In this document: positions 15,672 through 25,355 of the stretch, one piece after another | Layout: each line of letters opens with the position of its first letter | How positions within the stretch are numbered: the first letter of the stretch is position 1 | NCBI RefSeq assembly: GCF_013409505.1 | Contig: NZ_JACCBN010000001.1 | Coordinates: 5,332,001 to 5,396,000, forward strand | Length of the DNA stretch: 64,000 bases | Direction of reading: 5' to 3' | Source: Actinomycetospora corticicola | GTDB lineage: Bacteria; Actinomycetota; Actinomycetes; Mycobacteriales; Pseudonocardiaceae | Notes under the pieces: generated by a model | Database searches by the model: none | What the model saw: only the letters and a program-made list of their open reading frames with translations | What the model was told of the DNA's origin: nothing | Translations under genes and position numbers: made by a program

Positions 15672-17237
15672 GTGACCGGGAACGAGGCCGCGACCCAGAT
15701 CGCCGCCGGGTACGCCACGGACGGGGCCGCACTCGAACTCGGGGCGGTGGTGATCGACGGGGCCACCGATCCGGCGGCGCGGGTGCGCATCCCGTTCGCG
15801 ACGCTGAACCGCCACGGCCTCGTCGCGGGCGCCACCGGTACCGGCAAGACCAAGACCCTGCAGAACCTCGCCGAGCAGTGCTCCGCGGCCGGCGTTCCGG
15901 TGATGCTCGCCGACGTCAAGGGTGACCTCTCCGGGCTGGCCCGCGCCGGCGAGCCGAGCGACCGGACGACCAAGCGCGCGCAGGAGACCGGCGACGACTG
16001 GGCGCCGACCGCGTACCCGGTGCGCTTCCTCTCGCTGGGCGCTTCCGGTGTCGGCGTGCCCGTCCGCGCGACGATCACCGCCTTCGGGCCGATCCTGCTC
16101 TCGAAGGTCCTCGGCCTGAACGCGACGCAGGAGTCGACGCTCGGGCTGATCTTCCACTGGGCGGACCAGCAGGGCCTCGCCCTGCTGGACACCAAGGACC
16201 TGCGGGCGGTGATCCAGCACCTGCTCTCCGACGAGGGCAAGGCCGAGCTCAAGGGCATCGGCGGTGTCTCGACGGCGACGGCGGGCGTCATCCTGCGGGC
16301 GCTGGTCAACCTCGAGGCCCGCGGCGGCGACGAGTTCTTCGGGGAGCCGGAGTTCGACCCGGCCGACCTGCTCGCCGTCGAGGAGGGCCGCGGCGTGGTG
16401 ACGCTCCTCGAGCTCGCCGACCAGCAGGCCGACCCGACGCTGTTCTCCACCTTCCTCATGTGGCTGCTCGCGGAACTGTTCGAGGACCTGCCCGAGGCGG
16501 GCGACCTCGACAAGCCGAAGCTCGTCTTCTTCTTCGACGAGGCGCACCTGCTCTTCGCCGACGCCTCGAAGGCGTTCCTGGACCGCATCGAGCAGACCGT
16601 CAAGCTGATCCGCTCCAAGGGCGTCGGCGTCTTCTTCTGCACGCAGCTGCCGACCGACATCCCCAACGACGTCCTCTCCCAGCTGGGCGCCCGCGTGCAG
16701 CACGCGCTGCGCGCCTTCACCCCGGACGACCAGAAGGCGCTGACGCGGACCGCCCGGACCTATCCGAAGTCGACGGTCTACGACATCGAGACGTCGCTGA
16801 CCTCGCTCGGCATCGGCGAGGCGATCGTCACCGTGCTCTCCGAGCGGGGCGCCCCGACGCCCGTGGCGTGGACGCGGCTGCGCGCCCCCCGCTCGCTCAT
16901 GGCGGCGATCGGGGAGCCGGCGGTGACCGAGGCGGCGAAGGCCTCGCCGCTGTGGGCACGCTACGGCGAGACGCTCGACCGGGAGTCGGCCTACGAGCGC
17001 CTCTCGGCGCGGACCGGGGCGACGCAGGCACCGCAGGGACAGGCCGAGCCGGTCCCCGCCGACCAGCCGCCGCAGCCGGCGCCCCCGCAGGCCCCGCCGC
17101 CCGAGGCCGACGAAGGCCCCGGTGTCTTCGAGAAGATGATGAAGAGCTCGATCTTCAAGCAGATCGTGCGGACGGTCGCCCGCGAGGCGACGCAGCAGAT
17201 TACCCGCGGTGTGTTCGGGACGGCGAAGCGCCGCTGA
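15672..17237 (+). CDS. HerA-like/DUF853 P-loop ATPase
   Basis: The 521-residue protein of the YjgR/DUF853 family shows Walker A GATGTGKTKT, the segment VMLADVKGDLSGLA, Walker B LVFFFDEAHLLF and an arginine-finger-like FFCTQLPTDIPNDVLSQLGARVQHALRAF stretch. These motifs are shared with the HerA/FtsK DNA-translocase superfamily. A Pro/Gln-rich linker precedes a conserved amphipathic tail (FEKMMKSSIFKQIVRTVAREATQQITRGVFG). Its cellular role is not established; DNA processing is suggested by the family. It is a monocistronic gene with its own promoter. Confidence 0.88.
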   Translation: MTGNEAATQIAAGYATDGAALELGAVVIDGATDPAARVRIPFATLNRHGLVAGATGTGKTKTLQNLAEQCSAAGVPVMLADVKGDLSGLARAGEPSDRTTKRAQETGDDWAPTAYPVRFLSLGASGVGVPVRATITAFGPILLSKVLGLNATQESTLGLIFHWADQQGLALLDTKDLRAVIQHLLSDEGKAELKGIGGVSTATAGVILRALVNLEARGGDEFFGEPEFDPADLLAVEEGRGVVTLLELADQQADPTLFSTFLMWLLAELFEDLPEAGDLDKPKLVFFFDEAHLLFADASKAFLDRIEQTVKLIRSKGVGVFFCTQLPTDIPNDVLSQLGARVQHALRAFTPDDQKALTRTARTYPKSTVYDIETSLTSLGIGEAIVTVLSERGAPTPVAWTRLRAPRSLMAAIGEPAVTEAAKASPLWARYGETLDRESAYERLSARTGATQAPQGQAEPVPADQPPQPAPPQAPPPEADEGPGVFEKMMKSSIFKQIVRTVAREATQQITRGVFGTAKRR

Positions 17238-17284
17238 GGTCGCGCACGTCACGCCGCGCCCGGGTCGGTGTCGGTGGGCCGGGG

Positions 17285-17290
17285 TACATT
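17285..17290 (+). promoter_or_regulatory. Putative -10 box (TACATT) for the ftsH-fol operon
   Basis: This is the best TANNNT match in the 134-bp gap before ftsH. It would give a leader of about 30 or 75 nt, depending on which ftsH start is used. Confidence 0.45.
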
Positions 17291-17371
17291 GGCCTCATCA
17301 GGGCTTCCCTGGAATGACAGACGGCAGTGAGTCAACCCGGGGAGGGTCGAGGCCGCACCGGCCGCCACCGC

Positions 17372-19960
17372 ATGGACCGCAAGCGCCTGCTCCGCAATCC
17401 ACTGATCTGGATCGTGGTGCTCTTCGTCGTCTACCTGGTCGTGTCGTCGTTCTTCAGCGACACGCGTGGTTACACCCAGGCCTCGACGTCCCTGGCCCTC
17501 CAGCAGATCGACCAGCGCAACGTCGCCGAGGTCACGCTCGAGGACAAGGAACAGCGTCTGCGCATGACGCTGGTGAACCCCGTCGACGTCCCGCCCGCGG
17601 ACGGCACATCCGGGGCACCGACGCGCACCACGCAGATCTACGCGCAGTACCCGGCCGCCGCCGGGAACCAGATCTTCACGGAGCTGCGGGAGAACCCCGC
17701 CCGCAACGGCTTCGACACCCAGGTCACGCAGGAGTCCCTGCTCGGCCAGATGCTGATCTACCTGATCCCGCTGGGCCTCGTCCTGGTGCTGCTGTTCTGG
17801 ATGATGAACGCGCAGGGCGGCGGCAACCGCGTCCTGTCGTTCGGCAAGTCCAAGGCCAAGCAGCTCAACAAGGACATGCCCAAGACGACCTTCGCCGACG
17901 TCGCCGGCGCGAACGAGGCCGTCGAGGAGCTCTACGAGATCAAGGACTTCCTGCAGAACCCGACGCGCTACCAGGCGCTCGGCGCGAAGATCCCGAAGGG
18001 CGTCCTGCTCTACGGCCCGCCCGGTACCGGCAAGACGCTGCTGGCCCGTGCGGTGGCCGGCGAGGCGGGCGTGCCCTTCTACACGATCTCCGGCTCGGAC
18101 TTCGTCGAGATGTTCGTCGGTGTCGGTGCCTCCCGCGTGCGTGACCTGTTCGAGCAGGCCAAGCAGAACTCACCCTGCATCGTGTTCGTCGACGAGATCG
18201 ACGCCGTCGGCCGCCACCGCGGCGCCGGCATGGGCGGCGGGCACGACGAGCGCGAGCAGACGCTGAACCAGCTGCTCGTCGAGATGGACGGCTTCGACGC
18301 CCGCGGCGGGATCATCCTCATCGCGGCCACCAACCGGCCCGACATCCTCGACCCGGCGCTGCTGCGGCCCGGCCGGTTCGACCGGCAGATCCCCGTCGCG
18401 GCCCCGGACCTCGCGGGTCGCCGCCAGATCCTCGCCGTGCACGGCAAGGGCAAGCCGCTCGCCCCGGACGCCGACCTCGACGGGCTCGCCAAGCGCACCG
18501 TCGGGTTCTCCGGCGCCGATCTCGCGAACGTGCTCAACGAGGCCGCGCTGCTCACCGCGCGCCTCAACCAGCAGCAGATCACCGGAGCCTCGCTGGAGGA
18601 GTCGGTCGACCGCGTGATCGGCGGTCCGGCCCGCAAGAGCCGGATCATCTCCGAGCAGGAGAAGAAGGTCGCCGCCTACCACGAGGCCGGGCACGCCCTG
18701 GCCGCGTGGGCGATGCCGGACATCGAGCCGGTCTACAAGGTGACGATCCTGCCGCGCGGTCGTACCGGTGGGCACGCCCTCGTCGTCCCGGAGGACGACA
18801 AGGAGTTGATGACCCGCTCGGAGATGATCGCCCGCCTGGTGTTCGCCATGGGTGGCCGCTCCGCCGAGGAACTCGTGTTCCACGAGCCGACGACGGGTGC
18901 CTCCTCGGACATCGAGCAGGCGACCAAGATCGCCCGGGCGATGGTCACCGAGTACGGCATGAGCGCGAAGCTCGGCGCCGTGAAGTACGGCCAGGAGCAG
19001 GGCGAGCCCTTCCTCGGCCGTACCGCGGGCAAGCAGTCGGACTACTCGCTCGAGGTCGCCCACGAGATCGACGAGGAGGTGCGCAAGCTCATCGAGGCGG
19101 CGCACACCGAGGCGTGGGAGATCCTCAACACCCACCGCGACGCGCTCGACGCGCTCACCGGTGAGCTGATCGAGCACGAGACGCTGCAGCGCAAGGACCT
19201 GGAGCGGGTCTTCGCCTCGGTCACCAAGCGCCCGCGCATCACGGCGTTCAACGACTTCGGGGAGCGCACGCCCTCCGACCGTCCGCCCATCAAGACGCGC
19301 CGCGAGATCGCCACCGAGCGGGGCGAGCCGTGGCCGCCGGAGGACGAGCGCCGCGAGCCGGCGCGCGTCGGTGCGGGCAGCAACGGGCACGGCCCGAACG
19401 GGCAGACCGCCCACGGGCAGACGACCAATGGCCAGGCCGGCAACGGCCAGGGCCAGAACGGTCAGGGTCAGAACGGCCAGTCCGGCAACGGCCAGTCCGC
19501 CCCGGGGCAGAACGGCCACGGCTGGGGCGCGCCGACCACGCCGCCGGTGGGTACGCCCGCCGTCGGTCCGGGCGGCGAGCGGCAGACCGGGCCGGGCACG
19601 TCCGGCTGGGGCATTCCCGACGTCTACCGCACCGGAGGCTCGTCGCAGCCGCCGTCGGCGGTGCCGCCGAACTACGGGGCACCCCCCGGGTGGACGCCGG
19701 GCACCACGCCCCGCGGCACCTCCTGGGACCCGAACACACGTCCCTACGGGCAGCACGGCTCGGGCTCGGCGCCGCCGAGCTGGGGGAGTACCGGTGGGCA
19801 GCACGCGGCGCCGGAGGACGGCACGTCCTCGGGCGCCCGCCGCGGTGGCCCGGACCACGACCCGTCGGGCGGGACCTCCTTCACATCGCCGAGCGAGGGC
19901 CCGCAGAACCCGTACGGTGATCCGGACGGCCGTCGCTCAGACGGTCGAACGGAGAGCTGA
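17372..19960 (+). CDS. ftsH: ATP-dependent zinc metalloprotease FtsH
   Basis: This is a membrane AAA+ protease that degrades unassembled or damaged membrane proteins. With ATG at 17372 ([13 protein letters not shown], matching the mycobacterial start) it has 862 residues. TM1 spans about 9-27, then an external domain, TM2 (about 127-146), Walker A GPPGTGKT at 215, Walker B IVFVDEID, the SRH arginine region and zinc motif HEAGH at 437. The C-terminus is a disordered tail of about 200 residues rich in Asn, Gly, Gln and Pro. A GTG at 17327 would add 15 residues. It is followed by folE, as in mycobacteria. Confidence 0.96.
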   Translation: MDRKRLLRNPLIWIVVLFVVYLVVSSFFSDTRGYTQASTSLALQQIDQRNVAEVTLEDKEQRLRMTLVNPVDVPPADGTSGAPTRTTQIYAQYPAAAGNQIFTELRENPARNGFDTQVTQESLLGQMLIYLIPLGLVLVLLFWMMNAQGGGNRVLSFGKSKAKQLNKDMPKTTFADVAGANEAVEELYEIKDFLQNPTRYQALGAKIPKGVLLYGPPGTGKTLLARAVAGEAGVPFYTISGSDFVEMFVGVGASRVRDLFEQAKQNSPCIVFVDEIDAVGRHRGAGMGGGHDEREQTLNQLLVEMDGFDARGGIILIAATNRPDILDPALLRPGRFDRQIPVAAPDLAGRRQILAVHGKGKPLAPDADLDGLAKRTVGFSGADLANVLNEAALLTARLNQQQITGASLEESVDRVIGGPARKSRIISEQEKKVAAYHEAGHALAAWAMPDIEPVYKVTILPRGRTGGHALVVPEDDKELMTRSEMIARLVFAMGGRSAEELVFHEPTTGASSDIEQATKIARAMVTEYGMSAKLGAVKYGQEQGEPFLGRTAGKQSDYSLEVAHEIDEEVRKLIEAAHTEAWEILNTHRDALDALTGELIEHETLQRKDLERVFASVTKRPRITAFNDFGERTPSDRPPIKTRREIATERGEPWPPEDERREPARVGAGSNGHGPNGQTAHGQTTNGQAGNGQGQNGQGQNGQSGNGQSAPGQNGHGWGAPTTPPVGTPAVGPGGERQTGPGTSGWGIPDVYRTGGSSQPPSAVPPNYGAPPGWTPGTTPRGTSWDPNTRPYGQHGSGSAPPSWGSTGGQHAAPEDGTSSGARRGGPDHDPSGGTSFTSPSEGPQNPYGDPDGRRSDGRTES

Positions 19961-20033
19961 CCAGCGGCGGCCACTCCTCCCGGAGGTGGAGGCACGGGCC
20001 GACCCGCGCACCCGAGAAACGGGCGAGGGAAAC

Positions 20034-20681
20034 GTGACCACCAGCCAGGAGACGGAGCGTCCCGTCCAGGACGAGAACGGGCGGAACGGCGCCAGGACGG
20101 CGTCGGAGAAGCTCGAGGCGTTCGACGCCGCGCGCGTGGAGGCCGCGGTCCGCGAGCTGCTCATCGGGATCGGGGAGGACCCCGACCGGGAAGGACTCCG
20201 CGACACCCCCGCCCGGGTGGCGCGCTCCTACCGTGAGCTGTTCGCGGGCCTGTGGACCGACCCGGCCGAGGTGCTGAAGCGCACGTTCTCCGAGGACCAC
20301 GACGAGCTGGTCCTCGTGCGGGACATCCCGCTGTTCTCGATGTGCGAGCACCACCTGCTGCCGTTCCACGGCGTCGCCCACGTCGCCTACCTGCCCGGTC
20401 CCGACGGTCGGGTCACCGGGCTGTCGAAGCTCGCCCGCCTGGTCGACCTCTACGCCCGACGTCCGCAGGTGCAGGAGCGGCTCACCACGCAGGTGGCCGA
20501 CGCGCTGGACCACACGCTCGGCGCCCGCGGCGTGCTCGTGGTGATCGACGCCGAGCACCAGTGCATGTCGGCCCGGGGCGTCCGCAAGCCGGGCTCGCGC
20601 ACCACGACGTCCGCGGTGCGGGGCATCCTCAAGTCGTCGGCCAGCACCCGGGCCGAGGCGCTCGGCCTGATCCGGCACTGA
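20034..20681 (+). CDS. folE: GTP cyclohydrolase I
   Basis: It converts GTP to 7,8-dihydroneopterin triphosphate, the first step of folate synthesis. The 215-residue product has zinc ligands Cys104 and His107 in [13 protein letters not shown] and Cys177 in EHQCMSARG, and the [18 protein letters not shown] and [17 protein letters not shown] segments. The GTG at 20034 is preceded by GCGAGGGA. It stands 73 bp after ftsH in one operon. Confidence 0.97.
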   Translation: MTTSQETERPVQDENGRNGARTASEKLEAFDAARVEAAVRELLIGIGEDPDREGLRDTPARVARSYRELFAGLWTDPAEVLKRTFSEDHDELVLVRDIPLFSMCEHHLLPFHGVAHVAYLPGPDGRVTGLSKLARLVDLYARRPQVQERLTTQVADALDHTLGARGVLVVIDAEHQCMSARGVRKPGSRTTTSAVRGILKSSASTRAEALGLIRH

Positions 20682-20692
20682 GGCGCCGATCC

Positions 20693-21556
20693 GTGCCACC
20701 CGTCGCGCTGCCTCGTCCCAACCACTGTCTGGTGATGGGCGTCCTCAACGTCACGCCCGACTCCTTCTCCGACGGTGGTCGGTGGCTGAACCGGGACGAC
20801 GCGGTCGCCCACGGCGTCGCGATGGCGGAGCGCGGGGCGACCTACGTCGACGTCGGGGGTGAGTCCACCCGGCCGGGCGCCGAGCGGGTGGACGCCGCCA
20901 CCGAGATCGAACGCGTCGTGCCCGTCGTCGCCGAGCTGGTCGCCCACGGCGTCCGGGTCAGCGTCGACACGACCCGCGCGGAGGTGGCGGCCAAGGCGTT
21001 GGAGGCCGGCGCGGAGCTGGTCAACGACGTCTCGGGTGGCCTCGCCGACCCCCTCATGGCGCGGGTCGTCGCCGACGCCGGCTGCGGCTGGGTGCTCATG
21101 CACTGGCGCGGCCCGTCGGACCGCATGGCGAACCTCGCCAGCTACGAGGACGTGGTGGGCGAGGTGCTCGCCGAGATGATCGAGCAGATCGACCGGGCGG
21201 TCCTCGCGGGGGTCGACCCGGCCCGTCTCGTCCTCGACCCCGGCCTGGGCTTCGCGAAGACCGCCGCCCACAACTGGCAGCTGCTCCGCAAGCTCGACGT
21301 GTTCACCTCGATGGACTTCCCGGTGCTCGTCGGCGCCTCCCGCAAGCGGTTCCTCGGCGCGCTGCTCGCCGACGACGACGGCACCCCCCGGCCGCCCGCC
21401 GGACGCGAGCACGCGACGGCGGCGGTCTCCGCCCTCGCCGCGAACGCCGGCGCCTGGGGCGTACGGGTGCACGAGGTGGGGGCATCGCTCGACGCCGTCG
21501 CCGTCGCGGCCGCCTGGCACTGGGGTACCTCCCGGGCCGCGAGGGCCGACTCGTGA
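20693..21556 (+). CDS. folP: Dihydropteroate synthase
   Basis: It condenses 6-hydroxymethyl-dihydropterin pyrophosphate with p-aminobenzoate and is the sulfonamide target. The 287-residue TIM barrel shows [57 protein letters not shown] and [13 protein letters not shown] at 20693 lies 12 nt after folE. The stop overlaps the folB start by 4 bp. Confidence 0.96.
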   Translation: MPPVALPRPNHCLVMGVLNVTPDSFSDGGRWLNRDDAVAHGVAMAERGATYVDVGGESTRPGAERVDAATEIERVVPVVAELVAHGVRVSVDTTRAEVAAKALEAGAELVNDVSGGLADPLMARVVADAGCGWVLMHWRGPSDRMANLASYEDVVGEVLAEMIEQIDRAVLAGVDPARLVLDPGLGFAKTAAHNWQLLRKLDVFTSMDFPVLVGASRKRFLGALLADDDGTPRPPAGREHATAAVSALAANAGAWGVRVHEVGASLDAVAVAAAWHWGTSRAARADS

Positions 21557-21960
21557 CCGACACGATCGAGCTGCGCGGCCTACGGGTCCGCGGCCGTCAC
21601 GGGGTGTTCGAGCACGAACGGCGTGACGGCCAGGACTTCGTCCTCGACCTCGTCCTGCACGTCGACCTCGCGCCCGCCGGGCACAGCGACGACCTCGCCG
21701 ACACCGTGGACTACGGCGCGCTCGCCGAGGCGGCGGCGGTCGTGGTCGAGGGCGCGCCGCGGTCGCTCATCGAGGCGGTGGCGGCCGACGTCGCCGCGGT
21801 GGTCCTCGACGATCCGCGGGTGTCCGAGGTCGAGGTCACCCTGCACAAGCCGCAGGCCCCCATCGAGCGGCCGTTCGACGACGTGGCGGTCCGCATCCGA
21901 CGGAGACGCAGCGGAGCGGAGCTCGACCCCGGTGGTCCGATTCGTCCGGAGAGCCGGTGA
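21553..21960 (+). CDS. folB: Dihydroneopterin aldolase
   Basis: It cleaves dihydroneopterin to 6-hydroxymethyl-dihydropterin and glycolaldehyde. The 135-residue product has the family features [43 protein letters not shown] (Glu) and a late [10 protein letters not shown] (catalytic Lys). The final ~20 residues ([20 protein letters not shown]) are encoded by a dispersed 27-bp repeat and are not part of the conserved fold. GTGA overlaps join it to folP and folK. Confidence 0.94.
   Translation: MTDTIELRGLRVRGRHGVFEHERRDGQDFVLDLVLHVDLAPAGHSDDLADTVDYGALAEAAAVVVEGAPRSLIEAVAADVAAVVLDDPRVSEVEVTLHKPQAPIERPFDDVAVRIRRRRSGAELDPGGPIRPESR
21903..21929. repeat. Junction repeat copy 1 (27 bp) in the 3' end of folB
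   Basis: The unit begins GAGACGCAGCGGAGC and ends GGAGCTCGACCC. Identical copies lie at 22467 and 22503, and a copy with one mismatch at 55130. It sits 28 bp before the folK start. Confidence 0.85.
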
Positions 21961-22550
21961 CCCGGGCGGTGCTGTCGCTGGGTTCGAACCTCGGCGACCG
22001 GCGCGCCCACCTCGCGGCCGGCCTCGCGGGACTCGCGCCCTGGACGCGGGCGGTCTCCTCGGTCTACCGCACCGCCCCGTGGGGCGGGGTCGACCAGGAC
22101 GACTTCCTCAACCTCGTGGTCACCGTGGAGGACCCGCAGGCGGGCCCGTGGGAGTGGCTCGACCGCGCCCGCTCCGCGGAGCAGGCCCGCGACCGCGACC
22201 GCGGCGAAGGTGCCGTCCGCTGGGGTCCACGCACGCTCGACGTGGACGTCCTGCTGGTCACCGACGCCGACGGCGAGCCCGTGACCAGTACCGATCCCGA
22301 GCTGCTCCTGCCCCACCCGCGCCTGCAGGAGCGGGCCTTCGTCCTCGTGCCGTGGGCGGAGATCGCCCCGGACGACGAGGTCCCGGACCACGGCCGGATC
22401 GCCGACCTGCTCGCGGCGCTGCCCGACGACGAGCGTGCCGGGGTCGTCCCGGACACCGGAGGACCGGAGACGCAGCGGAGCGGAGCTCGACCCGGAGGAC
22501 CGGAGACGCAGCGGAGCGGAGCTCGACCCGGAGGACCGGAGACGCGCTGA
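21957..22550 (+). CDS. folK: 6-hydroxymethyl-7,8-dihydropterin pyrophosphokinase
   Basis: It transfers pyrophosphate from ATP to 6-hydroxymethyl-dihydropterin. The 197-residue product shows [31 protein letters not shown], the [14 protein letters not shown] signature with metal-binding Asp pair, and [24 protein letters not shown]. After residue ~160 it continues as [12 protein letters not shown], repeated twice, then GPETR. This is an in-frame translation of the tandem junction repeat and is absent from normal FolK. The stop overlaps the DUF3180 ATG. Confidence 0.95.
   Translation: MTRAVLSLGSNLGDRRAHLAAGLAGLAPWTRAVSSVYRTAPWGGVDQDDFLNLVVTVEDPQAGPWEWLDRARSAEQARDRDRGEGAVRWGPRTLDVDVLLVTDADGEPVTSTDPELLLPHPRLQERAFVLVPWAEIAPDDEVPDHGRIADLLAALPDDERAGVVPDTGGPETQRSGARPGGPETQRSGARPGGPETR
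22467..22538. repeat. Junction repeat copies 2 and 3, tandem with 36-bp period, at the 3' end of folK
   Basis: Two exact 36-bp units (27-bp core plus GGAGGACCG) start at 22467 and 22503, followed by a truncated third. A multiple of three preserves the folK frame, so each unit adds 12 residues. The array ends 12 bp before the ATG of the next gene. Confidence 0.88.
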
Positions 22551-23020
22551 TGACCACGCGCACCAGCCCCTCGGTCCTGCTCGTCATCGCGGTCGCGGCG
22601 GGGCTCGCCACGAAGCTCGCGCTCGGGCTGCTCTACGGCTCGATCCCGCCGCTGCCGGCGCCCGCGGGCCTGACGTTCCTGGTGCTCGGCCTCGTCGAGG
22701 GCGGGATCGCGATCGTGCTGTACCGCCGGATCCAGCGCCGTCCCGGCGCCCGCCCGGTGGACGCGCTCGCCGCGGCCCGCGCCGTCGCGCTGGCCAAGGC
22801 CTCGGCGCTCGCCGGGTCCCTGGTCGGCGGCGCGTGGTGCGGGGTGCTCGCGCACGTGCTGCCCCGGCGGTCCGAGTTCGCCGCCGCGGCGTCGGACACG
22901 ACGGCCGCAGTGATCGGGATCGTCGGTGCCGCCGTGCTCGTCGGCGCGGCGCTGGCGCTGGAGTGGTGCTGCCGCACGCCGGAGGACCCGGAGTCGCGCA
23001 TCCCGGAGGACCGTCGCTGA
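22550..23020 (+). CDS. DUF3180 membrane protein
   Basis: This 156-residue integral membrane protein has four helices: VLLVIAVAAGLATKLALGLL, LTFLVLGLVEGGIAIVLY, AVALAKASALAGSLVGGAW, and AAVIGIVGAAVLVGAALALEW. It matches the small family found directly after folK in mycobacteria (Rv3605c). Function unknown. The ATG overlaps the folK stop, so it is the last gene of the folate operon. Confidence 0.88.
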   Translation: MTTRTSPSVLLVIAVAAGLATKLALGLLYGSIPPLPAPAGLTFLVLGLVEGGIAIVLYRRIQRRPGARPVDALAAARAVALAKASALAGSLVGGAWCGVLAHVLPRRSEFAAAASDTTAAVIGIVGAAVLVGAALALEWCCRTPEDPESRIPEDRR

Positions 23021-23066
23021 CCAGGTCGGTCATCGGCCCACACCGTGGTCGTGCGGGCACGGTCGG

Positions 23067-23072
23067 TACAGT
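23067..23072 (+). promoter_or_regulatory. -10 box (TACAGT), leaderless promoter of the DUF6779-like gene
   Basis: The hexamer ends 6 nt before the ATG at 23079 and separates this gene from the folate operon. Confidence 0.5.
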
Positions 23073-23078
23073 TCGGAC

Positions 23079-23735
23079 ATGGCCAACCCCGGGGCCGACC
23101 GGCGTCGCGGGTCGCGCCCGTCCCCTGCCACGGGTGGTGGACGGCCGGGCGACCCCGTCGTCCGCGTGCTGCTCGTCGCGACGGCGGTGTGCGCCGCGCT
23201 CGCCGCGGCCACCGTGGTGTTGGCCGACGACGGGCGCATGCTCCGGCTCGGCGTGGTCGCGGGACTCTGGGCGGCGCTGCTCGCGGTGGCGGCCCTCGCC
23301 CGCCGCAGCGGGGGCGGCGGAGCCGATCCCGAGCGCGAGCTCGAGTCGATGCGCCGCACCTACGAGCTCGAGCTGGCCGCCGAAATCGACGCCCGCCGCG
23401 AGCACGAGCTGACCGTCGAGCAGACGGTGCGCCGCGAGGTCGCCGCCGAGGCCGGTCAGGAGCTGGCGGCCCTGCGCGGCGAGGTCGAACGGCTCCGCTC
23501 GCACCTGGAGAACGCCGAGACCCGCGCGGCGCCCCTGCCGCCGCACCTGCACGTCGTCGCGGGCGAGGGGCCCGCCCGGGGCGCCCCACCCGGCGTCGGG
23601 AACCCTCCGCGCCTGCCGCGCCAGCACGTCAACGAGGTGTCGCACCCGTCGGCGTCGGGCCGCGGGACGGGCGGTCGCACGGTCGCCGAGCTGCTCGCCG
23701 CGCACGCGCAGGACCGCCGCCGCCCGCCGCGCTGA
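23079..23735 (+). CDS. DUF6779-like membrane protein with coiled coil
   Basis: The 218-residue product has two N-terminal membrane helices (VVRVLLVATAVCAALAAATVVLA and LGVVAGLWAALLAVAALA). A charged coiled coil follows (about 85-145: ERELESMRRTYELELAAEIDARREHELTVEQTV...), then a disordered tail. A conserved-looking final motif is GGRTVAELLAAH. The position after DUF3180 matches Rv3604c in mycobacteria. Function unknown. Confidence 0.78.
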   Translation: MANPGADRRRGSRPSPATGGGRPGDPVVRVLLVATAVCAALAAATVVLADDGRMLRLGVVAGLWAALLAVAALARRSGGGGADPERELESMRRTYELELAAEIDARREHELTVEQTVRREVAAEAGQELAALRGEVERLRSHLENAETRAAPLPPHLHVVAGEGPARGAPPGVGNPPRLPRQHVNEVSHPSASGRGTGGRTVAELLAAHAQDRRRPPR

Positions 23736-23767
23736 TCGGCCGACCCGCCGTCCGCGGCCGGACCCAC

Positions 23768-23773
23768 TACCCT
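23768..23773 (+). promoter_or_regulatory. -10 box (TACCCT), leaderless promoter of the PrsW-family gene
   Basis: The hexamer ends 8 nt before the GTG at 23782. Confidence 0.5.
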
Positions 23774-23781
23774 GCGGCAGG

Positions 23782-25095
23782 GTGATCGCCTCCCCGGTCC
23801 GGCTCGCCCCGCAGCAGCGCCGCACCCTCGTCTGGCCCGTGGTCGGGCTGATCGTGCTCGGCATCTGCGCACTGGTCGCCGTGGGCTTCGCGAGCACCGA
23901 GATCGGGACCGGCGGGGTCGTCGTCGGGGCGATCTGCGCGCTGCTCCCCGTGGGGCCGGTGCTGCTCGCCTTCGCCTGGGTCGACCGCTGGGAGCCCGAG
24001 CCGCCGCGCCTGCTGCTCACCGCGTTCCTGTGGGGAGCGGGCTTCGCCGCACTCGTGGCGCTGATCATCAACTCGAGCGCCGTGCTCGCCGCGGAACTGC
24101 TCCTCGGGCAGGGACAAGGCGACTTCATCGGCGCCGTCATCTCGGCACCGCTGGTCGAGGAGTTCGTCAAGGGCGCGTTCGTGGTGGGGCTGCTGCTGTT
24201 CCGACGGCGGGAGTTCGACGGGATCGTCGACGGCGTGGTCTACGCGGGCTTCGTCGGCGCGGGCTTCGCCTTCACCGAGAACATCATCTACTTCGGCCGC
24301 GCCTTCACCGACGACGGCACGGCCCCGGTGGCCGGCGTCATCGTCACCTTCATCCTGCGCGGCGTGCTCTCCCCGTTCGCCCACCCGCTGTTCACCGCGA
24401 TGACGGGGATCGGGGTCGGGATCGCGGCCAGCGTCCGGTCGCGGGCGCTCGGGGCCCTCGCGATCGTCGTCGGCTACGCCCTCGCCGTGATCCTGCACGC
24501 GCTGTGGAACTCCGCGACCCAGCTCGGCCCCGGCTTCTTCGGCGTCTACATCCTCATCATGGTGCCGCTGTTCCTGGCGCTGATCGGCCTGGTCGTGTGG
24601 CAGCGACGCCGGGAGCGCGACGTGCTGGCCCGCCAGATGCCGGGCTTCGCCGCGGCCGGGTGGATCGCCGAGAGCGAGGTCCCGCTGCTCGGCAGCATGT
24701 CCGGACGCCGCCGCTGGCTCTCCGCCGTCCGCCGGACCGCGGGCAAGCCCGCCGCCCACGCCGTCGTGCACTACCAGCACGCGGTGTCCGAGCTCGCGTT
24801 CCTGCGCGCCCGCGCCGAGCGCGGGGCGATCCCGCCCGACCCGCGCTGGCACGCCGAGCTGCTCGACAACGTCGTCCGCACGCGCATGGCCGCGGTCACC
24901 GCCCCGGGCGTGCCCCAGGGGCAGCAGCCGCCACCCGGTCCGCCCCCGGGCCCGCGCCCGCCGTCGGGACCCTTCCCGACGCCGGGTCCTCCCGGACCTG
25001 GCTGGGGACAGCAGCCCCCGCCGTACCAGGGCGGGCCGTACCAGGGCCAGCAGCCGTACCCGCCGTCCCAGCCCTGGCAGCGGCCGCCGGGGTAG
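23782..25095 (+). CDS. PrsW-family intramembrane metalloprotease
   Basis: The 437-residue protein has about eight membrane helices and the three PrsW signatures: EEFVKG (Glu126-Glu127), FAFTEN (Glu166-Asn167) and HALWN (His239), plus SPFAHPLF around residue 205. PrsW-type proteases cleave membrane-bound anti-sigma factors; the target here is unknown. The C-terminal ~80 residues are a Pro/Gly/Gln-rich cytoplasmic tail. It is followed by a 260-bp gap with tandem repeats. Confidence 0.9.
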   Translation: MIASPVRLAPQQRRTLVWPVVGLIVLGICALVAVGFASTEIGTGGVVVGAICALLPVGPVLLAFAWVDRWEPEPPRLLLTAFLWGAGFAALVALIINSSAVLAAELLLGQGQGDFIGAVISAPLVEEFVKGAFVVGLLLFRRREFDGIVDGVVYAGFVGAGFAFTENIIYFGRAFTDDGTAPVAGVIVTFILRGVLSPFAHPLFTAMTGIGVGIAASVRSRALGALAIVVGYALAVILHALWNSATQLGPGFFGVYILIMVPLFLALIGLVVWQRRRERDVLARQMPGFAAAGWIAESEVPLLGSMSGRRRWLSAVRRTAGKPAAHAVVHYQHAVSELAFLRARAERGAIPPDPRWHAELLDNVVRTRMAAVTAPGVPQGQQPPPGPPPGPRPPSGPFPTPGPPGPGWGQQPPPYQGGPYQGQQPYPPSQPWQRPPG

Positions 25096-25100
25096 CGGGC

Positions 25101-25230
25101 ATGCGTCGGTGGACCCATCGACGCGTCGGGTGACACCGATGGGCCATTCCTGTCGGACGGGGCGGATGCGTCGGTGGCCCCTCCGACGCGTCGGGTGACA
25201 CCGATGGGCCATTCCTGTCGGGCGGGGCAC
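25101..25230. repeat. 65-bp direct tandem repeat, two units
   Basis: Units 25101-25165 and 25166-25230 differ at about four positions. Each begins ATGCGTCGGTGG and includes GGGTGACACCGATGGGCC. Unit 2 contains the inverted pair GCGTCGG ... CCGACGC. The GCGTCGGTGG arm recurs as a perfect palindrome at 4522-4543. The repeats lie between the PrsW gene and the pantothenate operon promoter. Confidence 0.85.
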
Positions 25231-25279
25231 CCCGGTGTCATCCCGATCACCTGCGGCCACCCCTCCGCCGGCGCGCGTC

Positions 25280-25285
25280 TACCCT
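25280..25285 (+). promoter_or_regulatory. Putative -10 box (TACCCT) of the pantothenate operon
   Basis: It would give a leader of about 64 nt before the GTG at 25356. The leader contains a perfect hairpin CCCGCTC-cgct-GAGCGGG (25306-25323). Confidence 0.4.
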
Positions 25286-25355
25286 CGCGTCCGCATCGTC
25301 CGGTACCCGCTCCGCTGAGCGGGACGGGAACGACGAGTGGTGAAGGGGTGTCCTC

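Noticed and set aside
21975-21995. tRNA-like GGGTTCGAACC string
   Set aside because: It encodes the conserved LGSNLGDR motif of folK and has no cloverleaf around it.
22467-22538. Possible CRISPR or minisatellite array
   Set aside because: Only two full units with a 36-bp period and no unique spacers, and in frame inside folK. It is a coding tandem repeat.
25286-25355. Riboswitch in the pantothenate operon leader
   Set aside because: Only one 7-bp hairpin and no conserved aptamer pattern recognised. A simple leader structure is more likely.
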